Origin: an uncultured Aliivibrio sp.
GTDB taxonomy: Bacteria > Pseudomonadota > Gammaproteobacteria > Enterobacterales > Vibrionaceae
DNA length: 64,000 bases
NCBI RefSeq assembly: GCF_946479765.1
Contig: NZ_CAMLHO010000004.1
Location: forward strand, 1-64,000
Reading direction: 5' to 3'
Below are positions 22,625-32,189 of this stretch, in pieces (within the stretch, counting starts at the first letter, position 1; each line of letters opens with the position of its first letter). The notes under the pieces are model-generated. The model was not told the origin of the DNA. It saw only the letters and a list, made by a program, of their open reading frames with translations, and searched no databases. Made by a program: the position numbers and the translations under genes.

Positions 22625-23701
22625 ATGTCTAAGATCTTCGATTTTGTAAAACCTGGTGTTATTTCTGGCGACGACGTACAGAAAGTATTTGCAGTAGCAA
22701 AAGAAAACAAATTTGCTCTTCCTGCAGTAAACGTAATCAACACTGATACTATCAATGCTGTTCTTGAAGCTGCTTCTAAAGCTAAAGCACCAGTTGTTGT
22801 TCAGTTCTCTAACGGCGGTGCAGGTTTCTTCGCTGGTAAAGGCGTTCAACTTGAAGGTCAAGGCGCACAAATTCTTGGTGCTGTTGCTGGTGCAAAATAC
22901 GTTCACGCAGTAGCTGAATCTTACGGTGTTCCAGTTATTCTTCATACTGACCACGCTGCTAAGAAACTTCTTCCTTGGATCGACGGTCTACTAGACGCTG
23001 GTGAAGTATTCTTCGCTGAAACTGGTAAGCCTTTATTCTCTTCACACATGCTAGACCTTTCTGAAGAGTCTCTAGAAGAGAACATCGAAACTTGTGCTAA
23101 GTACCTAGAGCGCATGGCTAAAATGAACATGACAATCGAGATTGAACTTGGTTGTACTGGTGGCGAAGAAGACGGCGTTGATAACTCTGATATGGACGCA
23201 TCTGAGCTTTACACTTCACCTGAAGATGTTGCATACGCATACGAGAAACTAACGGCTGTAAGCCCACGTTTCACTATCGCTGCTTCTTTCGGTAACGTAC
23301 ACGGTGTTTACCAAGCGGGTAACGTTGTTCTTACTCCAACTATCCTACGTGATTCTCAAGCTTACTGTGCTGAGAAGTTTGGTATCGCTTCTGATGCTCT
23401 TAACTTTGTATTCCACGGTGGTTCTGGTTCTTCTGAAGCAGAAATCCAAGAGTCTATCGGTTACGGCGTTATCAAAATGAACATCGATACTGATACACAG
23501 TGGGCTTCATGGGATGGCGTACGTACATACGAAGCTGAAAACCGTGATTTCCTACAAGGTCAAATCGGTAACCCAACTGGCGAATCTGCGCCAAACAAGA
23601 AGTACTACGATCCACGCGTTTGGTTACGTGCAGGTCAAGCTTCTATGGTTACGCGTCTTGAAAAAGCATTTGCTGACCTTAACGCAGTTAACGTACTATA
23701 A
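22625..23701 (+). CDS. fbaA: Class II fructose-bisphosphate aldolase
   Basis: MSKIFDFVKPGVISGDDVQKVF; VILHTDHAAKKLLPWIDGLL; FHGGSGS. Confidence 0.98.
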   Translation: MSKIFDFVKPGVISGDDVQKVFAVAKENKFALPAVNVINTDTINAVLEAASKAKAPVVVQFSNGGAGFFAGKGVQLEGQGAQILGAVAGAKYVHAVAESYGVPVILHTDHAAKKLLPWIDGLLDAGEVFFAETGKPLFSSHMLDLSEESLEENIETCAKYLERMAKMNMTIEIELGCTGGEEDGVDNSDMDASELYTSPEDVAYAYEKLTAVSPRFTIAASFGNVHGVYQAGNVVLTPTILRDSQAYCAEKFGIASDALNFVFHGGSGSSEAEIQESIGYGVIKMNIDTDTQWASWDGVRTYEAENRDFLQGQIGNPTGESAPNKKYYDPRVWLRAGQASMVTRLEKAFADLNAVNVL

Positions 23702-23734
23702 TTTTTATTATAGTACGCTCTAATTGAGTTAATC

Positions 23735-23760
23735 AAAAACCCGCTGATTGCGGGTTTTTT
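23735..23760 (+). terminator. Intrinsic terminator after fbaA
   Basis: aaaaacccgc-tgatt-gcgggttttttt. Confidence 0.85.
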
Positions 23761-23833
23761 TATGCCTGAAGAAAGGGAAATACAGGGGGAAGGGACGAGG
23801 ATTTAGCTCTAGCTCCTAAGTTACTTCTAATAA

Positions 23834-23863
23834 AAAAGCAGCCTGTAAATACAGACTGCTTTT
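23834..23863 (-). terminator. Intrinsic terminator after srmB (possibly bidirectional)
   Basis: aaaagcagcctgtaaatacagactgctttt. Confidence 0.7.
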
Positions 23864-23868
23864 ATCGT

Positions 23869-23901
23869 TTCTAGAGCGTAGCGTTCTAGTTAGCGAAGCG
23901 T
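23869..23901. repeat. GCGAAGCG dispersed intergenic element, copy 2
   Basis: tttctagagcgtagcgttctagttagcgaagcgta. Confidence 0.6.
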
Positions 23902-23908
23902 ATAAACA

Positions 23909-25156
23909 TTATTTTTTCTTTTTCTTCTTTGGTGCAAGTTTCTTCGCTATAGCTGCTTTTTTCTTCGCGTTCTTCTTACGTTTATTCTTAAATACCGCTT
24001 TTTTATGAGTTGGTTTCAACCCTTCAATAAAGCGCTCTTTAATGATTTCATCTTCTTCTTTAACGTAACGACCAACGCGTTCCATCATCTTCTGATCATG
24101 CGCTTCGATTAACGAAACCGCGCTACCTTTTTTACCAGCACGAGCAGTACGACCAATGCGGTGTAAATACACATCAGCAGTACGAGGCATATCAAAGTTA
24201 ATTACATGGCTAACATTAGGTAAATCAATACCGCGAGCAGCAATATCTGTCGCAATAAGGACATTTACTCTGCCATCACGAAAACGTGCGATAGCATTAT
24301 TACGGCTTTCTTGTGGCATGTCGCCTTGTAGCCATGCACATGAGATCTTAGCGGTTTCTAAATGGCCACGAAGTTCAGCAAGACGCTCACGAGTTTTTAC
24401 AAATACAATAGCGCGTTCAGCCTGGTTCTTTAGGATACTTTTCAGTAATTCTATTTTATGTGGCAAGCTATCTGCACGGTGATACCACTGAGTGATTTTT
24501 TTACGTTCACGACGAGGTGGCTCAGCAGTTATTTTTGCTGGTTCATTCAGTAGATCCGCAGCAAAACCGTCTACGCCACGACCTTCTAGTGTTGCAGAGA
24601 ACAAGAAGGTTTGTTTACGCCAGCGACATTCTTTTGAAAGACGATCTACAACAGGACCAAAGCCCATGTCTAGCATGCGGTCAGCTTCATCAAGGATCAA
24701 TGTTTCAATCGCACGACAGTCAAAACGCTCAGCTTCAATGTATTCCATCAAACGACCAGGCGTAGCAACAACGATATCTTGAGTTTTTGCAAGGATATCT
24801 GCGTGATCTTGGTAGCTGATGCCGCCAGTAATCGTGAATATTTTATGGTGAGTGTATTGTGCTAACTGACGAGCTTCTTCGGCAACTTGGATTGCAAGCT
24901 CACGAGTTGGTGTCAAAATTAGCACACGCGCAGGACCAGGGTCGCGACGAGGGAAATCGTCAAGATGCTGTAAAGCAGGCAACAAGAAAGCCGCTGATTT
25001 ACCAGTACCAGTTGGAGCAGAAGCAAGGATGTCTTTTCCTTCTAATGCTTCAGGGATAGCCATAGCCTGAACTTGAGTTGGACGTTGATAACCAATCTCC
25101 TCAAGAGCGCGCAGTAGGTTAGGGGATAGATCGAGATCAGCAAACGTTTTGATCAA
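23909..25156 (-). CDS. srmB: DEAD-box ATP-dependent RNA helicase SrmB
   Basis: ASAPTGTGKSAAFLLP, DEAD, SAT, HRIGRTARAG; lysine-rich C-terminal tail. Confidence 0.93.
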   Translation of the reverse strand: MIKTFADLDLSPNLLRALEEIGYQRPTQVQAMAIPEALEGKDILASAPTGTGKSAAFLLPALQHLDDFPRRDPGPARVLILTPTRELAIQVAEEARQLAQYTHHKIFTITGGISYQDHADILAKTQDIVVATPGRLMEYIEAERFDCRAIETLILDEADRMLDMGFGPVVDRLSKECRWRKQTFLFSATLEGRGVDGFAADLLNEPAKITAEPPRRERKKITQWYHRADSLPHKIELLKSILKNQAERAIVFVKTRERLAELRGHLETAKISCAWLQGDMPQESRNNAIARFRDGRVNVLIATDIAARGIDLPNVSHVINFDMPRTADVYLHRIGRTARAGKKGSAVSLIEAHDQKMMERVGRYVKEEDEIIKERFIEGLKPTHKKAVFKNKRKKNAKKKAAIAKKLAPKKKKKK

Positions 25157-25244
25157 GGTGAAATTCTCCGTTCAGGTCTAAAGAGTAGAAATATGATATT
25201 AGCCAGTTATTATAGTGATTTATTAGAGACTGATCACCGATCTT

Positions 25245-25949
25245 TTAATCCATATTGAGATAAAAGAGTCTAGTTAACTGAATAAAGTCATTACTGTAGC
25301 CATTTTTATTATGAATGACTAACGTATTCTCTTGATAATAATAAGAAAAAAGAGATAGCTCAATCAATAATCTAGAAGCATCTTTTTTTTCAGTTGTTTT
25401 TACTTTTGTTAGTTTGGTTAAGCTAAAACCTGTTTTTTTAGCCATTTCAATAAACTGTTCTCCTTCAACGAGTGGAAGAATGAAACTTGCGCGTCCTTTT
25501 GGTGAAAGTAATTTTTTACTCTGCAATAAGAGATCACTAAATGATAAAGAGTCAGTATGACGAGCAACTGAGCGATCTCCTTTTTGTGATTGCTCACCGT
25601 TATTGAAATAGGGAGGGTTGCAAATAATTGCATCATAGGTCTTATTTGGGATAAAGGTGAGGATATCTTGATGAAATAGTTCTATCCGTTCAGCCCATTT
25701 GCTATTGAGGAAGTTTACTTGAGCGACTTCTACAGCAGTAGGCATTAATTCTACTGCATCAATTTTACTTAATGGTTCTCTTTGGGCGCACATTAAGCTT
25801 AGCAGCCCCGTACCACAGCCAATATCAATGATAGATAAGCTATTTATAATATTTGCCCATGCACCCAACAAAACACCATCAGTACTCACTGGCATGCCGC
25901 ATTCGCCAATATCGATGTGGAACTGCTTGAAAGTGAAGCTTTTATTCAT
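25245..25949 (-). CDS. trmN6: tRNA1(Val) (adenine-N6)-methyltransferase
   Basis: FKQFHIDIGECGMPVSTDGVLLGAWA; IDIGCGTGLLSLM; AIICNPPYF; divergent from srmB. Confidence 0.9.
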   Translation of the reverse strand: MNKSFTFKQFHIDIGECGMPVSTDGVLLGAWANIINSLSIIDIGCGTGLLSLMCAQREPLSKIDAVELMPTAVEVAQVNFLNSKWAERIELFHQDILTFIPNKTYDAIICNPPYFNNGEQSQKGDRSVARHTDSLSFSDLLLQSKKLLSPKGRASFILPLVEGEQFIEMAKKTGFSLTKLTKVKTTEKKDASRLLIELSLFSYYYQENTLVIHNKNGYSNDFIQLTRLFYLNMD

Positions 25950-26236
25950 AACTCTCCTAAAATGACAATAGTTGTTAATATTGCGCTTTTAATGTTAATT
26001 GGTTTGACGTTCTATTTTTGATATTTTGTTGATTCTTTTAATGATAAATGATCACTCTTTTATAAAAGCAATTAATAGAGGATTACACTGCTTTTACTGT
26101 AAATATCAATTTGATTATGGTGTTTTTCTCTAGGCTATTGCGAATGGTTGATAATTTGTTCATTATTCTGACATAAATATCAAAAAAGATATAAAACACA
26201 ACATTAAATACACACAACATTATACAAGGGTTTCTT

Positions 26237-27550
26237 ATGAAACAGTCATTAAAACTCGCCGATATCATTGCTATTGGCTTCATGCTTTTTGCCTTCTTTT
26301 TGGGTGCTGGTAATATTATCTTTCCACCAATTGCAGGCCAAATGGCTGGCGAGCACGTCTTTAGTGCAATGAGTGGTTTTCTTATTACAGCGGTAGGCTT
26401 ACCACTATTAACCATTATTGCTATTGGTGTTTCTGGTGGCTCTTGGCAACACCTTACTCGTGATTTACCACCTAAAGTAGCAATGATTATGGCGATACTA
26501 ATGTTCGTTATCATTGGCCCTGCTTTTGCTGCCCCTCGTACAGGTTTAGTTGCCTATGAAATGGCTGCAAAACCATTTATGTCTTCTGATGCGGGACCGT
26601 TTTCTCTAACTCTATTTTCAATCGCATTCTTTTCAATCGCAATGTTCTTTGCATGGTCTCAAGGTAAACTGATTGATACGATAGGTAAGTTCTTAACACC
26701 TGCATTATTCATTGGTTTAATCATTTTAGCGGTTGCGGTATTTGTTAATCCACAAGGTGAGATTGTTGCAGCAACAGGAAATTATATTAATAGTCCTCTA
26801 ACGACGGGTTTCTTTGAAGGCTATAACACCATGGATACCTTTGGTGCGCTAATGTTCGGTATTTTAATTATCGATGCATTGAAAAAGAAAGGCATTACGG
26901 AACACAAAGCGACAACTAAATACTTAACGATAGCTGGTTGCATTGCTGCTCTTGGTTTGGCGTTTGTTTATATTTCACTATTTTATTTAGGTGCAACGTC
27001 AAGTACTGTCGCTGCTGGTGCGAGTAATGGTGGAGCTATATTAAGTGCTTACACTCTGGCTTTATTTGGTTCTTCTGGTCAAATTGTATTGTCTATTATC
27101 GTATTGATTGCTTGTTTAACGACAGCGATTGGTCTGATCTCTGCATGTGCAGATTACTTTAGTTCAATTTGCAAAGTGACGTATAAAGCATGGGTTATAA
27201 TTGTTGGTGTTGCATGTGCAGTGGTTGCTAATGTTGGTTTAAGCCAGCTAATTACCTTGTCGGTACCAGTATTGTTCTTACTTTACCCTGTAGCCATTGC
27301 GTTGGTGGCATTAGCATTTACACGTAAGTTTATGCCAAACCCTCGTTTTGCTTACCGAGTTGTGATTTTAGTTGCGACGTGTTTTGCAGTATTAGATGCC
27401 GCGAAGGTTGCTGGTGCAGATATGTCAGCGTTCTCTATGTTGCCAATGTTTGATCACGGTATGGCTTGGGTTATTCCAACGTTTGCATCGATGATTGTTG
27501 TTCGTTTTGTTGGTAAGAAAGAAGACGAACTAGTGACTGAAAACGCATAA
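26237..27550 (+). CDS. brnQ: Branched-chain amino acid transport system II carrier protein
   Basis: FFLGAGNIIFPPIAGQMAGE, multi-pass LIVCS family. Confidence 0.93.
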   Translation: MKQSLKLADIIAIGFMLFAFFLGAGNIIFPPIAGQMAGEHVFSAMSGFLITAVGLPLLTIIAIGVSGGSWQHLTRDLPPKVAMIMAILMFVIIGPAFAAPRTGLVAYEMAAKPFMSSDAGPFSLTLFSIAFFSIAMFFAWSQGKLIDTIGKFLTPALFIGLIILAVAVFVNPQGEIVAATGNYINSPLTTGFFEGYNTMDTFGALMFGILIIDALKKKGITEHKATTKYLTIAGCIAALGLAFVYISLFYLGATSSTVAAGASNGGAILSAYTLALFGSSGQIVLSIIVLIACLTTAIGLISACADYFSSICKVTYKAWVIIVGVACAVVANVGLSQLITLSVPVLFLLYPVAIALVALAFTRKFMPNPRFAYRVVILVATCFAVLDAAKVAGADMSAFSMLPMFDHGMAWVIPTFASMIVVRFVGKKEDELVTENA

Positions 27551-27570
27551 TTTAAAAAATTAGAAACAGT

Positions 27571-27606
27571 AAGAGCGAGTATACTATTTGAGTTTACTCG
27601 CTCTTT
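27571..27606 (+). terminator. Intrinsic terminator after brnQ
   Basis: aagagcgagta...tactcgctctttt. Confidence 0.75.
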
Positions 27607-27612
27607 TCTTTT

Positions 27613-27658
27613 ATAGGAGCGAAGCGATCTAGTTAGCGAAGCGTATTGTTTCTAGTTA
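27613..27658. repeat. GCGAAGCG dispersed intergenic element, copy 3
   Basis: ataggagcgaagcgatctagttagcgaagcgtattgtttctagtta. Confidence 0.6.
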
Positions 27659-28177
27659 TTAAAGCGAGTCGTGATACTCAACTAACACCTGTTCACACCA
27701 CTGCTCAATACGCTCATCACTCTTATCATATTGACTGTCTTCATCCAGCGCTAAACCGACAAATTGAGATTCATCTTCAGTTAATGCTTTTGAAGCCTCA
27801 AACTGATAGCCTTCATTTTTCCAATAACCAATGAATTTAGCGTCAGTCGCTTTTAATTCGTCATGCAATAAACCCATCGCATCTAAGAACCATTCGCCAT
27901 AACCCTCTTGATCACCTAACCCAAATAGGGCGATTGTCTTGCCTTGTAAAGAAAGGCCATTAAGCTCTTCCCATACCGCCAACCAATCTTCTTGAATTTC
28001 ACCAAAATCCCAAGTGGAAATGCCAAGCAACAACAGATCATAATCGTTCATTGTTGCTGTTGGGGTCTCTTTAATATTGTAGATATCAACTAACTCTTCG
28101 CCCATTATGGCTCTGATTTTCTCAGATGCCATTTCGGTGTAACACGTGGAAGAGCCGTAAAACAGACCAATTTTCAT
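27659..28177 (-). CDS. fldB: Flavodoxin FldB
   Basis: [36 protein letters not shown]; divergent from xerD; start set at 28177. Confidence 0.92.
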   Translation of the reverse strand: MKIGLFYGSSTCYTEMASEKIRAIMGEELVDIYNIKETPTATMNDYDLLLLGISTWDFGEIQEDWLAVWEELNGLSLQGKTIALFGLGDQEGYGEWFLDAMGLLHDELKATDAKFIGYWKNEGYQFEASKALTEDESQFVGLALDEDSQYDKSDERIEQWCEQVLVEYHDSL

Positions 28178-28307
28178 TCTAACTACCATAATTAAAGAGG
28201 ACGAAAGCCTAGTGTACCGCAAATGATTATTAAAATTAAACTTGCATTGAAAGCGCGTAAAATTGTTTAATACTGTAATTCTAACCAGTATTTTTGGTTT
28301 TCAGTAA

Positions 28308-29216
28308 ATGGTGATGGCAATGAACAATGATATGGCTTTAATTGAGCGTTTTTTAGATACCATGTGGATGGAGCGTGGATTATCAGAAAATACGTTGGCT
28401 TCGTATCGAAATGATTTGGTGAAATTACTGCAATGGCTAGAAGATAATCATTATAAATGTGCCTCTATTTCAGCAATGGGATTAAATGAATATCAGGCAT
28501 ACTTGGTAGATAAAGAATACAAGCAGACTTCACGAGCCCGTATGTTGTCAGCACTTCGTCGATTTTTTCAATATCTACACAGAGAGAAAATTCGTGGCGA
28601 TGATCCAACGGCCTTATTGATGAGTCCTAAGTTACCGCAACGTTTACCAAAAGATTTAAGTGAAGAGCAGGTTAATGACCTATTAGAAGCTCCAGATGTA
28701 AAAGATCCACTAGGATTGCGCGATCGTGCCATGTTGGAGTTGCTTTATGCGACTGGTTTACGTGTTACGGAATTAGTCAGTTTAACGATGGAAAATTTAA
28801 GTCTTCGTCAAGGGGTAGTTCGCGTTACTGGTAAAGGCGATAAAGAGCGTTTAGTGCCAATGGGTGAAAATGCGGTTGATTGGATCCAAACTTTTCTAGA
28901 TCAAGGGCGTCCAGCGTTACTTGGTGAAAAAAGCTCAGATGTGGTATTCCCTAGTAAACGAGCGAGACAAATGACAAGACAAACCTTTTGGCATCGTATT
29001 AAACATTATGCGGTGATTGCAGGGATTGATAGTGATAAATTATCACCTCACGTTTTGCGCCATGCTTTTGCGACACATTTATTAAATTATGGGGCAGATC
29101 TTAGAGTCGTACAAATGTTACTAGGACATAGTGACCTTTCGACGACACAAATATATACTCACGTAGCAACGGAACGTTTAAAACAGATCCATCAAGAGCA
29201 TCACCCTCGTTCATAG
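28308..29216 (+). CDS. xerD: Site-specific tyrosine recombinase XerD
   Basis: LYATGLRVTELVSL; HVLRHAFATHLLNYGADLRVVQMLLGHSDLSTTQIYTHV; start may be the internal ATG at 28320. Confidence 0.96.
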   Translation: MVMAMNNDMALIERFLDTMWMERGLSENTLASYRNDLVKLLQWLEDNHYKCASISAMGLNEYQAYLVDKEYKQTSRARMLSALRRFFQYLHREKIRGDDPTALLMSPKLPQRLPKDLSEEQVNDLLEAPDVKDPLGLRDRAMLELLYATGLRVTELVSLTMENLSLRQGVVRVTGKGDKERLVPMGENAVDWIQTFLDQGRPALLGEKSSDVVFPSKRARQMTRQTFWHRIKHYAVIAGIDSDKLSPHVLRHAFATHLLNYGADLRVVQMLLGHSDLSTTQIYTHVATERLKQIHQEHHPRS

Positions 29217-29292
29217 TAATAGGGAACTTCTTGTTGGTTTACTACTCTAAAATTTAAACTTTCTATTTTTATTTTTTTTATAGGTATCTTTT

Positions 29293-30069
29293 ATGTCATT
29301 TATTCGCCGTACTAGCGCGATGTTTATTGCTTTATTGAGTGTAATTTCTTTTACTGCCTGTTCTGATGATCAAGCAAAAGAGCATGCAGTATCTTCGTCA
29401 GTTGTTGAAGCATCTCAGGCTGATTCAGAACAAGCAATTACTCAGCGTTTAACGACATTAGGCTTGCCTGTTGAAGCTATTCACGATTCAGAAGTAGATG
29501 GTTTTAAACAGGTTGAAACCCCATTTGGTATTTTTTATGTATCAAGTGATGGCAAACATTTCATTCAAGGTCGTATTTTCGAGTTTGATGAAAAAGGTAA
29601 CATGAAAGATTTATTAGCAGCTCGTTTTTCTAAATTGGTTGATAGCCAAAGCGAGAACATGATTGTGTTCCCTGCGAAAAACGAAAAACACGTGATTACC
29701 GTCTTTACTGATACCACTTGTGGCTACTGTACTAAGCTACACAAAGAGATGAAAGATTATAATGATGCCGGTATTACCGTTCGTTATTTAGCATACCCTC
29801 GCCAAGGTTATCAAGGTACTGTTGCTGATAAGATGGCGCAAATTTGGTGTGCTGATGACAAGCAGCAGGCAATGGAAGATGCGAAATCAAACCGTGCAAT
29901 TAATGGTTCAAAACCAGCCACCGCTGAGTGTAAGAACATTATCAAAGAACAATATTTATTAGGTCGTAAAATGGGTGTAAATGGTACTCCTGCTATTGTG
30001 CTTCCTAATGGTGATCTAGTTCCTGGTTACAAACCAGCACAAGAGTTATTGAAAGACTTAGAAAAATAA
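29293..30069 (+). CDS. dsbC: Thiol:disulfide interchange protein DsbC
   Basis: TVFTDTTCGYCTKLHKEM (CGYC active site); xerD-dsbC-recJ order. Confidence 0.95.
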   Translation: MSFIRRTSAMFIALLSVISFTACSDDQAKEHAVSSSVVEASQADSEQAITQRLTTLGLPVEAIHDSEVDGFKQVETPFGIFYVSSDGKHFIQGRIFEFDEKGNMKDLLAARFSKLVDSQSENMIVFPAKNEKHVITVFTDTTCGYCTKLHKEMKDYNDAGITVRYLAYPRQGYQGTVADKMAQIWCADDKQQAMEDAKSNRAINGSKPATAECKNIIKEQYLLGRKMGVNGTPAIVLPNGDLVPGYKPAQELLKDLEK

Positions 30070-30091
30070 TTCTTTCTTCAACCCAATTTTA

Positions 30092-30131
30092 ATCCCCGTA
30101 ATACTTATTTAGATGAGTATAGTGCGGGGAT
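30092..30131 (+). terminator. Intrinsic terminator after dsbC
   Basis: atccccgtaatac...gtatagtgcggggat + T7. Confidence 0.8.
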
Positions 30132-30168
30132 TTTTTTATCTTCGTAACCATAACATTAGGCTATTATC

Positions 30169-31908
30169 ATGATTGAAGTGAAACGTCGTATTATTCCTGA
30201 AATCCCAACACTTCCGAATTCAATTCCTTCAATCTTACAACGGATCTATGCGGCTCGCGGGATCACATCAAACGATCAATTAGAGCGTGGCGCTAAGCAT
30301 TTACTGTCATATCAATCGATGCATGGCATTACTAAAGCGGTTGATATTTTAGTTGAAGCAATAGCTAAGCAAACTCGTATTATTATAGTTGGTGATTTTG
30401 ATGCGGATGGGGCGACGAGTTCGGCATTATCTGTCATGGCATTTCGATTAATGGGCAGTAGTAATGTAGATTACTTAGTGCCTAACCGTTTTGAAGATGG
30501 TTACGGGTTAAGCCCAGATGTAGTCGACCAAGCGAAAGCTATGGGGGCAGAGATCATCATGACGGTAGATAATGGTGTTTCATCTATTGAAGGAGTAGCC
30601 GCAGCTAAAGCCTATGGGATGCAAGTAGTGGTAACCGATCACCACTTACCGGGATCTACTTTGCCAATTGCTGATTCAATTGTTAACCCTAACCTTGAAG
30701 AGTGTGCGTTTCCATCAAAATCACTAGCAGGCGTTGGTGTGGCTTTCTACTTGATGCTGGCTATCCGTGCTCGTTTACGCGAAAACAACTGGTTTGAAAC
30801 TCAAAATATTCCAATTCCAAACCTGGCTGATCTATTGGATTTAGTGGCTTTAGGAACCGTTGCTGACTTAGTGGCTCTGGATGAAAATAACCGTATTTTG
30901 GTACATCAAGGTATCCAACGTATTCGTGCAGGTAAATGTCGTCCGGGTATTCAGGCACTAATTGAAGTGGCTAATAAAGTGCCTTCTCGAATTGTTGCTT
31001 CAGATTTTGGTTTTGCGCTTGGTCCAAGAATTAATGCGGCAGGGCGTTTGGATGACATGTCGTTTGGTGTTGAACTCCTCATGTCTAACAATATTCATGC
31101 TGCGCGTCGAATGGCCTCTGAGCTGGATGCTTTGAATCAAACTCGTAAAGAGATAGAGCAAGGCATGAAAGACGAAGCGATGGCGATTTGTGAGCGCTTA
31201 GAATTTGGCGCACAAAGTGAATTGCCTTTTGGCTTGGTGTTATTCCAACGAGATTGGCATCAGGGTGTGATTGGAATTCTTGCTTCTCGTATTAAAGAAA
31301 AATATCATCGTCCAGTGATCGCCTTTGCTGATGGTGGTGATGGATTCATTAAAGGGTCGTGTCGTTCCATTACAGGATTTCACATGCGTGATGCATTGGA
31401 TTTAATCGACACTCGTAATCCTGGTTTGATTTTAAAATTTGGTGGTCATGCAATGGCAGCGGGCTTAACCATTAAAGAAGTTGATTATAAGAAATTTAGC
31501 CAAGCTTTTGATGACGTGGTGCGTGGATCAGTAGAAGAAGAAGCGCTTAATGGTGTGGTTTTATCTGATGGTGAATTAACGCCGGAAGAATTTACTTTAG
31601 GTACGGCTGAAATCATTCGAGCTGGTGGGCCATGGGGACAAGCTTTCCCTGAACCTATTTTTGATGGTGAGTTTAAAGTTTTAAATCAACGATTAGTGGG
31701 TGAGAAACATCTTAAACTGATGTTGGAGCCAATTCATAGAGATTTTCCAACTAATAAAATGGTAGATGCAATTGCCTTTAATATTGATATTCGTCGCTGG
31801 CCTGATGCATCGGTGCAAAAAGTAAAACTGGCGTATCGTTTAGATATCAATGAATTCAGAGGTAATCAAACATTACAGTTAATGGTTGAATATATCGAAC
31901 CTATATAA
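30169..31908 (+). CDS. recJ: Single-stranded-DNA-specific exonuclease RecJ
   Basis: IVGDFDADGATSSAL; VTDHHLPG; GRINAAGRLDDM; FGGHAMAAGLTI. Confidence 0.97.
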   Translation: MIEVKRRIIPEIPTLPNSIPSILQRIYAARGITSNDQLERGAKHLLSYQSMHGITKAVDILVEAIAKQTRIIIVGDFDADGATSSALSVMAFRLMGSSNVDYLVPNRFEDGYGLSPDVVDQAKAMGAEIIMTVDNGVSSIEGVAAAKAYGMQVVVTDHHLPGSTLPIADSIVNPNLEECAFPSKSLAGVGVAFYLMLAIRARLRENNWFETQNIPIPNLADLLDLVALGTVADLVALDENNRILVHQGIQRIRAGKCRPGIQALIEVANKVPSRIVASDFGFALGPRINAAGRLDDMSFGVELLMSNNIHAARRMASELDALNQTRKEIEQGMKDEAMAICERLEFGAQSELPFGLVLFQRDWHQGVIGILASRIKEKYHRPVIAFADGGDGFIKGSCRSITGFHMRDALDLIDTRNPGLILKFGGHAMAAGLTIKEVDYKKFSQAFDDVVRGSVEEEALNGVVLSDGELTPEEFTLGTAEIIRAGGPWGQAFPEPIFDGEFKVLNQRLVGEKHLKLMLEPIHRDFPTNKMVDAIAFNIDIRRWPDASVQKVKLAYRLDINEFRGNQTLQLMVEYIEPI

Positions 31909-32189
31909 ATAAACAATAGAAGAAGCCTCTCATAAAAACGGCAAGGTTAATCATTACCTAACTTGCCGTTAAGAAATACCTAATGATATGTTAATGCTTT
32001 GCTTTGTATGAAAATGGAAAGACTCGTATTCCGAGCTGAGGTTAAATAAAAATAAATTTGATGTGATTAAATTTACACCATTTTCTCAATACTTATTGTT
32101 CTTGCTTTCAAAGGGTGAAATACCTCGATTTCTATCACACTTTTGGTTAAAATCACTCGGTTATTTTTTATTCGGCGATGATAAACACC

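Noticed and set aside
22472-22954. 160-aa minus-strand ORF overlapping the 5' part of fbaA
   Set aside because: Antisense to the highly biased fbaA codons; composition is low-plausibility (Cys/Phe/Asn-rich) and no recognisable domain
24156-24782. Plus-strand ORFs within srmB
   Set aside because: Antisense shadow ORFs of the helicase gene
26083-26514. 143-aa minus-strand ORF over the brnQ 5' end and its upstream region
   Set aside because: Mostly antisense to brnQ; no domain resemblance and no clear RBS support
28308-29216. Tyrosine recombinase as a possible mobile-element integrase
   Set aside because: It is XerD in its usual xerD-dsbC-recJ-prfB-lysS context, a chromosome dimer resolution gene, not an island integrase
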